Assembly: GCA_047606565.1 (NCBI GenBank)
Contig: JASGEH010000192.1
Span: forward strand, 1 to 32,333
Direction: 5' to 3'
DNA from: Comamonas_F sp047606565
Lineage (GTDB): Bacteria > Pseudomonadota > Gammaproteobacteria > Burkholderiales > Burkholderiaceae_C
Length of the DNA: 32,333 nt
The notes under the pieces were generated by a model. It was not told the origin of the DNA, made no database searches, and was given only the letters and a program-made list of their open reading frames with translations. This document shows, in pieces, positions 27,005 to 32,333 of this stretch (its first letter is position 1; each line of letters begins with the position of its first letter). A program made the translations under genes and the position numbers.

Positions 27005-27421
27005 TCAAGCGCCGAGCTGACGAGTGACGAACGTTGTGCGCAGCGGCAGCTTGGCGGCAGCCAGGCGGAACGCTTCGCGGGCCAGTTCCTCGGAGACGCC
27101 GACGATTTCGTACAGCATCTTGCCGGGCTGGATTTCAGCCACGTAGTACTCGGGGTTGCCCTTACCGTTACCCATCCGGACTTCGGCGGGCTTGGTGGAA
27201 ATGGGCTTGTCCGGGAACACACGGATCCAGATCCGGCCGCCGCGCTTGACGTGGCGGGAAATGGCACGACGAGCCGACTCGATCTGACGGGCGGTCAGGC
27301 GACCGCGATCCGTCGACTTCAAGCCGAATTCGCCGAACGAGACAGCGTTACCGCGCGTGGCAATGCCGGTGTTGCGGCCTTTTTGCTCTTTGCGGAATTT
27401 TCTGCGTGCAGGTTGCAGCAT
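27005..27421 (-). CDS. rplP: 50S ribosomal protein L16
   Basis: The 138-residue L16 starts MLQPARRKFRKEQKGRN and contains the highly conserved RIWIRVFPDKPISTKPAEV and MGNGKGNPEYYVAEIQPG segments. It binds 23S rRNA close to the A site. Length is normal (136 in E. coli). It follows rpsC by 25 bp. Confidence 0.99.
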   Translation of the reverse strand: MLQPARRKFRKEQKGRNTGIATRGNAVSFGEFGLKSTDRGRLTARQIESARRAISRHVKRGGRIWIRVFPDKPISTKPAEVRMGNGKGNPEYYVAEIQPGKMLYEIVGVSEELAREAFRLAAAKLPLRTTFVTRQLGA

Positions 27422-27446
27422 GATTTTTCTCCATCAACTCGGCTGA

Positions 27447-28325
27447 TTACTCAGCCTTGGCACCGTCAGCTGCTGCAGCTGGCGCGGCTTTGCGGACGCG
27501 CTTAACGGCGGACTCTCCAGTGGCCTCGGCGGGCTTGTCGCTGCCATCGGCCGGCGCGGCGTTGGTGCCAGCGGGGCGGCGGGCGCCACGACGGTCACCA
27601 TCACGACGCTCGCCATCGCGGCGGGCACCGTCACGGCGCGGACCGCGCGGACGACGCTCTTCCTCGCGCGGCTCCTGCACGGCGGGCAGGTCGCCACGGC
27701 CGAGCGTGTCGCCCTTGTAGACCCACACCTTCACGCCGATCACGCCATACGTCGTCTGGGCTTCGGAGAAGCCGTAGTCGATGTCGGCACGCAGGGTGTG
27801 CAGCGGCACGCGGCCTTCGCGGTACCACTCGGTACGGGCGATTTCAGCACCGTTGAGGCGGCCAGCCGACATGATCTTGATGCCTTGGGCACCCAGACGC
27901 ATGGCGTTTTGCATGGCGCGCTTCATGGCGCGACGGAACATGATGCGCTTTTCGAGCTGCTGGGTGATGCTGTCGGCGATCAGTTGAGCATCGGTCTCGG
28001 GCTTGCGCACTTCCTCGATGTTCACGGCCACCGGCACGCCCAGTTGGCGCGTCAGCTCCTTCTTCAGGTTCTCGATGTCTTCACCCTTCTTGCCGATCAC
28101 GACGCCCGGACGAGCCGAGAAAATCGTGATGCGGGCGTTCTTGGCGGGACGCTCGATCAGGACGCGCGAGACTGCGGCGTTCTTGAGCTTGGCCTTCAGG
28201 TACTCGCGGACCTTGATGTCTTCGGCCAGCATGCCGGCGAAGTCACGGTCGCTCGCGTACCAGCGCGAAGCCCAGTTACGGCTGACTGCCAGGCGGAAGC
28301 CAGTGGGGTGGATTTTCTGTCCCAT
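27447..28325 (-). CDS. rpsC: 30S ribosomal protein S3 with extended C-terminal tail
   Basis: S3 lies at the mRNA entry channel. Residues 1-210 are the standard protein: MGQKIHPTGFRL start, KH domain with VVIGKKGEDI (GKKG loop at 78-81), and the C-terminal domain up to VWVYKGDTLGRG. After that, residues 211-292 form an unusual tail: RRDG units at about 229-245, then Ala/Pro/Lys-rich sequence. The E. coli protein ends at 233. ATG 28325 is the family start; an in-frame upstream ATG at 28349 would add eight foreign residues. Confidence 0.98.
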   Translation of the reverse strand: MGQKIHPTGFRLAVSRNWASRWYASDRDFAGMLAEDIKVREYLKAKLKNAAVSRVLIERPAKNARITIFSARPGVVIGKKGEDIENLKKELTRQLGVPVAVNIEEVRKPETDAQLIADSITQQLEKRIMFRRAMKRAMQNAMRLGAQGIKIMSAGRLNGAEIARTEWYREGRVPLHTLRADIDYGFSEAQTTYGVIGVKVWVYKGDTLGRGDLPAVQEPREEERRPRGPRRDGARRDGERRDGDRRGARRPAGTNAAPADGSDKPAEATGESAVKRVRKAAPAAAADGAKAE

Positions 28326-28338
28326 GTGCCTATACCTT

Positions 28339-28671
28339 TCAGTTGCCAACCGTCACGTACACATGGCACGTGGGCTTGCTGATGCGGTTGCCACGGCCCT
28401 TGGCGCGCGCGGTGAAGCGCTTGAGGGTGGTACCTTGTTCGACATAGATGGTCTTGACGCGGAGTTCGTCGATGTCGGCACCGTCGTTGTGCTCGGCATT
28501 GGCGATCGCGGACTCAAGAACCTTCTTGATGATCACAGCGGCTTTTTTCTGGGTGAACTGCAGCGTGTTGAGCGCCTGGTCCACCTTCTTGCCACGAATC
28601 AGGTCGGCCACCAGCCGGCCCTTGTCGACCGACAGACGGACGCCCCGGAGGACTGCACGTGTTTCTGACAT
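28339..28671 (-). CDS. rplV: 50S ribosomal protein L22
   Basis: The 110-residue L22 has the globular part (LRGVRLSVDKGRLVADLIRG) and the long beta-hairpin whose tip lines the exit tunnel, ending in TLKRFTARAKGRGNRISKPT, the macrolide-related loop. Sequence and length are ordinary for the family. Confidence 0.99.
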   Translation of the reverse strand: MSETRAVLRGVRLSVDKGRLVADLIRGKKVDQALNTLQFTQKKAAVIIKKVLESAIANAEHNDGADIDELRVKTIYVEQGTTLKRFTARAKGRGNRISKPTCHVYVTVGN

Positions 28672-28680
28672 GGTCTTTCC

Positions 28681-28956
28681 TTATTTCTTGGCTTTCTTGT
28701 CAGCCGGGTGACCCTTGAAGGTGCGCGTCAGGGCGAATTCGCCCAACTTGTGGCCCACCATCTGGTCGGTGACATAAACCGGCACGTGTTGCTTGCCGTT
28801 GTGCACGGCAATGGTCAGGCCGATGAAATCGGGCAGGACCACCGAACGACGCGACCAGGTCTTGATCGGCTTCTTGTCCTTGTTGGCAACAGCCTTGTCG
28901 ACCTTGGCCAACAGGTGATGGTCAACAAACGGACCCTTTTTAAGAGAACGAGCCAT
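28681..28956 (-). CDS. rpsS: 30S ribosomal protein S19
   Basis: S19, 91 residues, starts MARSLKKGPFVDHHL and contains the conserved IKTWSRRSVVLPDFIGLT and GHKLGEFALTRTFKGH. It binds 16S rRNA in the small-subunit head with S13. It lies 11 bp after rplB. Confidence 0.99.
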   Translation of the reverse strand: MARSLKKGPFVDHHLLAKVDKAVANKDKKPIKTWSRRSVVLPDFIGLTIAVHNGKQHVPVYVTDQMVGHKLGEFALTRTFKGHPADKKAKK

Positions 28957-28967
28957 TTGTCAGCCCC

Positions 28968-29792
28968 TTACTTCTTGCGACGCGACACAATGAAGACTTG
29001 TGTGCGCTTGTTGTTACGGGTGCGATAACCCTTGGTGAGATTACCCCAAGGATCGACAGCATGACGACCTTCACCGGTGCGGCCTTCGCCACCACCGTGC
29101 GGGTGGTCAATCGGGTTCATGGCCACGCCACGAACCGTCGGGCGGATACCCTTCCAGCGCGTCGCACCGGCCTTGCCCAGCTGGCGCAGGCTGTGCTCTT
29201 CGTTGGCGACTTCGCCGATGGTCGCGCGGCACTCGACGTGCACGCGGCGGACTTCACCCGAGCGCAGGCGGACCTGGGCGTAAACGCCTTCGCGGGCCAG
29301 CAGCGTGGCGGAAGCGCCAGCCGAACGAGCGATCTGCGCGCCCTTGCCGGGTTGCAGTTCGATCGCGTGGATGGTGGAGCCCACGGGGATGTTGCGGATC
29401 GGCAGGGTGTTGCCGGCACGGATCGGCGCATCAGAACCGGACAGCAGCGAGGCACCGACTTCGACACCGCGCGGGGCGATGATGTAGCGGCGTTCGCCGT
29501 CTGCGTACAGCACCAGGGCGATGTGCGCGGAACGGTTCGGATCGTATTCGATGCGCTCGACCTTGGCGGGGATGCCGTCCTTGTTGCGCACGAAGTCGAC
29601 CACGCGGTAGTGGTGACGGTGACCACCGCCCTTGTGACGGGTGGTGATATGGCCGTTGTTGTTGCGGCCGGCCTTCTGGAACTGGGGTTCCAGCAGGGGA
29701 GCGTAACCGGCACCCTTGTGCAGGTGGTCACGGGTGACCTTGACGACGCCACGGCGGCCGGGCGAGGTCGGCTTGATCTTGATAACAGCCAT
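28968..29792 (-). CDS. rplB: 50S ribosomal protein L2
   Basis: The 274-residue L2 is needed for subunit joining and peptidyl transfer. The N-terminal region has KPTSPGRRGVVKV and the C-terminal region has the strongly conserved AMNPIDHPHGGGEG segment with its key histidine, followed by PWGNLTKGYRTRNNKRT. Length is normal (273 in E. coli). It follows rplW by 3 bp. Confidence 0.99.
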   Translation of the reverse strand: MAVIKIKPTSPGRRGVVKVTRDHLHKGAGYAPLLEPQFQKAGRNNNGHITTRHKGGGHRHHYRVVDFVRNKDGIPAKVERIEYDPNRSAHIALVLYADGERRYIIAPRGVEVGASLLSGSDAPIRAGNTLPIRNIPVGSTIHAIELQPGKGAQIARSAGASATLLAREGVYAQVRLRSGEVRRVHVECRATIGEVANEEHSLRQLGKAGATRWKGIRPTVRGVAMNPIDHPHGGGEGRTGEGRHAVDPWGNLTKGYRTRNNKRTQVFIVSRRKK

Positions 29793-29795
29793 GAT

Positions 29796-30110
29796 TTACG
29801 CAGCCTCCCCGGACAGGTTCAGCTCTTGACCTTCCTTCAGCGTCACATAGGCCTTGCGCACGTTGTCGCGGCGGCCGATGGACTTGCCAAAGCGCTTGGT
29901 CTTGCCCTTGGTATTGACCACGGAAACACCCTTGACCTCGACCTTGAACATCAGTTCGACGGCGGCCTTGATTTCGGGCTTGGTGGCGTTCTGCAGCACC
30001 TTGAACGTCACGGCGTTGGACTTTTCGGCAACCAGCGTGGCCTTTTCGGACACGATGGGCGCGACCAGCACCTGCAACAGGCGGCCTTCTTCAAATTTTT
30101 GCGTGCTCAT
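29796..30110 (-). CDS. rplW: 50S ribosomal protein L23
   Basis: L23, 104 residues, surrounds the tunnel exit and docks trigger factor and SRP. Seen are VLVAPIVSEKATLVAEK, the NAVTFKVLQNATKPEIKAAV region and the conserved GRRDNVRKAYVTLKEG. The ATG at 30110 overlaps the rplD stop by four bases (ATGA), a sign of translational coupling. Confidence 0.99.
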   Translation of the reverse strand: MSTQKFEEGRLLQVLVAPIVSEKATLVAEKSNAVTFKVLQNATKPEIKAAVELMFKVEVKGVSVVNTKGKTKRFGKSIGRRDNVRKAYVTLKEGQELNLSGEAA

Positions 30111-30727
30111 GCGAAGATCTCCTTGAGCTTCTCCAGCGCACTCTTGGTGACCAGCACCTTCTTGTAGTGCACCAGCGACAGCGGATCGGCATAGCGGGGC
30201 TCGACCACCAGCACGTTCGGCAGGTTGCGCGAAGCCAGGTACAGGTTGTCGTCGATCTGGTCGGCGATCACCAGCACCGAGTCCAGGCCCAGGGCCTTGA
30301 ACTTGCTGGCCAGCAGCTTGGTCTTGGGGGCTTCGATCTTGAGATCGTCCACCACCGCCAGGCGGCCTTCGCGAACCAGTTGCGAGAAGATCGTGGCGAT
30401 ACCGGCACGGTAGGCCTTCTTGTTGACCTTCTGCGTGAAGTTTTCTTCCGGCAGGTTCGGGAAGATACGTCCGCCCCCACGCCACAGCGGGGAGGAAGTC
30501 ATACCGGCGCGAGCGCGGCCCGTACCCTTTTGCTTGAAAGGCTTCTTGGTCGAGTGCTTGACCTGTTCACGGTCCTTCTGGGCGCGCGTGCCTTGGCGGG
30601 CGTTGGCCTGGTAGGCCACGACCAGCTGGTGCACCAGCGACTCGTTGTATTCACGACCGAACAGGGTCTCGGGCGCGTCGATCTTGGACGCGGCCTGGCC
30701 TTGGTCGTTGAGGAGTTCGAGCTGCAT
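30107..30727 (-). CDS. rplD: 50S ribosomal protein L4
   Basis: The 206-residue L4 has the extended loop reaching the exit tunnel (KKPFKQKGTGRARAGMTSSP, WRGGGRIFP) and the C-terminal Rossmann-like part. In E. coli free L4 represses its own S10 operon at a leader attenuator, which is of interest given the hairpins upstream of rplC here. Its ATG overlaps the rplC stop by one base (TGATG). Confidence 0.99.
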   Translation of the reverse strand: MQLELLNDQGQAASKIDAPETLFGREYNESLVHQLVVAYQANARQGTRAQKDREQVKHSTKKPFKQKGTGRARAGMTSSPLWRGGGRIFPNLPEENFTQKVNKKAYRAGIATIFSQLVREGRLAVVDDLKIEAPKTKLLASKFKALGLDSVLVIADQIDDNLYLASRNLPNVLVVEPRYADPLSLVHYKKVLVTKSALEKLKEIFA

Positions 30728-31401
30728 CAGTTCGCTCCCTGAGTAGATTTAGCCTTGACGGCGGGACGAACGGTCACGAAACCGCCCTTGGCACCGGGGA
30801 TCGCACCCTTGATCAGCAGCAGCTGACGGGCTTCGTCGACGCGCACGACATCCAGGTTCTGGGTCGTCACGGTCACATCACCCAGGTGGCCGGTCATCTT
30901 CTTGCCAGGGAACACGCGGCCCGGATCCTGCGCCATCGAGATGGAGCCCGGGACATTGTGCGAACGGCTGTTGCCGTGCGACGCGCGTTGCGAGGCGAAG
31001 TTGTGGCGCTTGATGGTGCCGGCGAAGCCCTTGCCGATCGAGGTGCCTTGCACGTCGACCTTCTGGCCTGCCGCGAACACGGCTTCCGCCTTGACCACGC
31101 CACCGGCTTGGTACTGGCCCGCCACGTCGGCTTCGACGCGGAATTCGCGAATGATTTCGCCGGCTTCGACGCCAGCCTTGGCCAGGTGACCTGCCACGGG
31201 CTTGGTCACACGCGATGCCTTGCGGGCACCGAACGTCACCTGCAGGGCGACGTAGCCGTCATTCTCTTGGGACTTGACCTGGGACACGCGGTTGTTGGAC
31301 ACATCCACCACCGTGACGGGCACTGAATCCCCATCATCGGTGAACAGACGGAGCATGCCCACCTTGCGGCCCAGCAACCCCAGACGATTGCTTTGACTCA
31401 T
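30727..31401 (-). CDS. rplC: 50S ribosomal protein L3
   Basis: L3, 224 residues, is an early 23S-binding assembly protein. It starts MSQSNRLGLLGRKVGM and contains GTSIGKGFAGTIKRHNF and the central loop with SHGNSRSHNVPGSISMAQDP close to the peptidyl transferase centre. The length is about 15 residues more than in E. coli. AGGAG at the right distance precedes ATG 31401. Unusually it starts 429 bp from rpsJ. Confidence 0.98.
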   Translation of the reverse strand: MSQSNRLGLLGRKVGMLRLFTDDGDSVPVTVVDVSNNRVSQVKSQENDGYVALQVTFGARKASRVTKPVAGHLAKAGVEAGEIIREFRVEADVAGQYQAGGVVKAEAVFAAGQKVDVQGTSIGKGFAGTIKRHNFASQRASHGNSRSHNVPGSISMAQDPGRVFPGKKMTGHLGDVTVTTQNLDVVRVDEARQLLLIKGAIPGAKGGFVTVRPAVKAKSTQGAN

Positions 31402-31415
31402 TTCAGTTTTCTCCT

Positions 31416-31452
31416 GGCGCCCCACCCCGTCCACGATGGACGGGCTAGCGCC
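31416..31452 (-). promoter_or_regulatory. Stem-loop next to the rplC ribosome binding site
   Basis: On the minus strand an inner stem (31426-31433 with 31437-31444, 8 bp, 3-base loop) sits inside an outer 5-bp pair (GGCGC/GCGCC, 31448-31452 with 31416-31420). The outer pair ends one base before the AGGAG. Folding could control access of ribosomes to rplC. Confidence 0.5.
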
Positions 31453-31507
31453 TGGGTTTTCGACAGTCCCGACTTCAATTGGCCGGGGCCCTTTGTTTCC
31501 AGCGACG

Positions 31508-31530
31508 AAAAAACGCGCCAAGGCGCGCTC
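31508..31530 (-). terminator. Attenuator-like terminator in the rplC leader
   Basis: On the minus strand CGCGCC-TT-GGCGCG (31514-31527), which would fold with a CTTG tetraloop, is followed at once by six T (31508-31513). It is located about 20-40 bases after the predicted transcription start and about 110 bases before rplC. As placed, it could stop transcripts early and so work as an attenuator. Confidence 0.6.
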
Positions 31531-31554
31531 CAACCGATCACTGGAAAGTCGGGC

Positions 31555-31583
31555 ATTGTAGCCCCTGCCCGTTTTTTTGGCAA
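31555..31583 (-). promoter_or_regulatory. Sigma70-type promoter for rplC
   Basis: On the minus strand, the -35 box TTGCCA (31578-31583) and the -10 box TACAAT (31555-31560) are separated by exactly 17 bp. Each box has five of six consensus bases. Transcription should start near 31548, giving rplC a leader of about 147 bases. This is the best-formed promoter seen in the window. Confidence 0.8.
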
Positions 31584-31608
31584 ATGCCGGGAAAGGGCCA
31601 CGCGAATG

Positions 31609-31643
31609 AAAAGCCGGGCAACACGCGGTGCTGCCCGGCTTTT
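31609..31643 (-). terminator. Hairpin terminator between rpsJ and rplC
   Basis: AAAAGCCGGGCA (31609-31620) and TGCCCGGCTTTT (31632-31643) form a 12-bp stem that can extend inward by three pairs across a mismatch. On the minus strand the stem's last bases are TTTT followed by CATT. It should end transcripts coming from tuf-rpsJ before the rplC promoter. Confidence 0.75.
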
Positions 31644-31723
31644 CGTCACACAAACAACAGTAAGGGGGACGCTGGCCCATGCACCCGAGTCGGCGCGCCC
31701 CAGGTCGGGATGGCCTGCAAGGC

Positions 31724-31764
31724 GGATTTCCTTGTCAATCGTGGTGCGATTGTCAAGGAAAGCC
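31724..31764. repeat. Long inverted repeat in the rpsJ-rplC gap
   Basis: TTTCCTTG-T-CAATCG (31727-31741) pairs with CGATTG-T-CAAGGAAA (31747-31761) around a 5-base loop, with a single T-T mismatch, and two more outer G-C pairs follow. No T run follows on either strand. It could be an RNA hairpin 3' of rpsJ or a protein-binding site. The rest of the gap (31644-31723 and 31765-31830) shows no gene or further signal to me. Confidence 0.6.
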
Positions 31765-31830
31765 AACGCCGCAGGACGCCCGAGATGGGGATGCGACGGC
31801 CGGGGTCGGATGGGTCAGCGTCTCCCGGAC

Positions 31831-32142
31831 TTACTGCAGCTTGATTTCGACGTCCACGCCAGCCGGCAGGTCCAGCTTCATCAGCGCGTCGACGGTCTTG
31901 TCGGTGGGATCGACGATGTCCATCAGGCGCTGGTGGGTGCGGATCTCGAACTGGTCGCGGCTGGTCTTGTTGACGTGCGGCGAACGCAGGATGTCGAAGC
32001 GCTTGAGGCGGGTCGGCAGGGGCACCGGGCCCTTGACGATGGCGCCGGTGCGCTTGGCGGTATCGACGATTTCAGCGGCCGATTGGTCGATCAGCTTGTA
32101 ATCGAAGGCCTTGAGGCGGATGCGGATCTTTTGCTTGCTCAT
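31831..32142 (-). CDS. rpsJ: 30S ribosomal protein S10
   Basis: S10, 103 residues, starts MSKQKIRIRLKAFDYKLID and contains the conserved loop with VKGPVPLPTRLKRFDILRSP and HVNKTSRDQFEIRTHQRL. It belongs to the small-subunit head and also partners NusB in antitermination. It follows tuf by 24 bp with an AGGAG site, so tuf and rpsJ are co-transcribed. Downstream it is cut off from rplC by a terminator. Confidence 0.99.
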   Translation of the reverse strand: MSKQKIRIRLKAFDYKLIDQSAAEIVDTAKRTGAIVKGPVPLPTRLKRFDILRSPHVNKTSRDQFEIRTHQRLMDIVDPTDKTVDALMKLDLPAGVDVEIKLQ

Positions 32143-32166
32143 GTTGGCTCCTCAGGGATCAAACGA

Positions 32167-32333
<167 letters not shown>

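Noticed and set aside
31398..31766. Short minus-strand open frame across the rpsJ-rplC gap
   Set aside because: It runs through the promoter and hairpins, has no ribosome site and resembles no family; the region reads as regulatory.

Overview
The window looks like a core-chromosome segment of a high-GC betaproteobacterium, most likely order Burkholderiales. I infer this from four things: the F-type ATP synthase operon atpIBEFHAGDC; a regulatory-only phosphotransferase set (EIIA of the mannose type, HPr, EI); the order ybeD-lipB-lipA; and ribosomal protein sequences, including an S3 with a long charged tail. Third codon positions are strongly G/C throughout. I could not run a similarity search, so genus and species are left open.

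Layout. Bases 1-2910 (minus strand) hold a three-gene unit: a DUF2760-type protein and two divergent Hsp70-family ATPases. The second Hsp70 runs off the left edge through a 70-bp near-perfect inverted repeat. Next come an Lrp/AsnC regulator (minus), then yajC-secD-secF and purU (plus). An accessory block follows: an MFS transporter (plus), a MocR-type regulator (minus) overlapping it tail to tail, a divergent EamA transporter (plus) and a SnoaL-like protein (minus). Bases 12551-19755 (minus) are the complete ATP synthase operon, with a clear terminator after atpC and a TATAAT box before atpI. On the plus strand, ybeD-lipB-lipA make the lipoyl cofactor. Convergent to them is EIIA-HPr-EI on the minus strand. 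A TlpA-like thioredoxin and a GNAT acetyltransferase (plus) lead to a peroxiredoxin (minus). The right end, 26501 to the edge (minus), is the S10 ribosomal cluster: tuf(3' end)-rpsJ-[429-bp regulatory gap]-rplC-rplD-rplW-rplB-rpsS-rplV-rpsC-rplP-rpmC-rpsQ. It is closed by two tandem hairpins.

How the genes fit together. Most of the window is housekeeping: protein export, ATP synthesis, lipoylation, translation and nitrogen/carbon-state signalling through the regulatory PTS. I do not see a convincing new defence, mobile or biosynthetic system. The points most worth a second look are regulatory or structural. One is the 429-bp gap between rpsJ and rplC, which carries a terminator, a near-consensus sigma70 promoter and a leader attenuator-like hairpin. 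Another is the peroxiredoxin gene placed directly behind the ribosomal terminator. The others are the inverted repeat at the left edge, the DUF2760/Hsp70 unit, and the MocR-EamA divergent pair with a palindromic operator candidate. No tRNA, rRNA, CRISPR array or insertion sequence was recognised.
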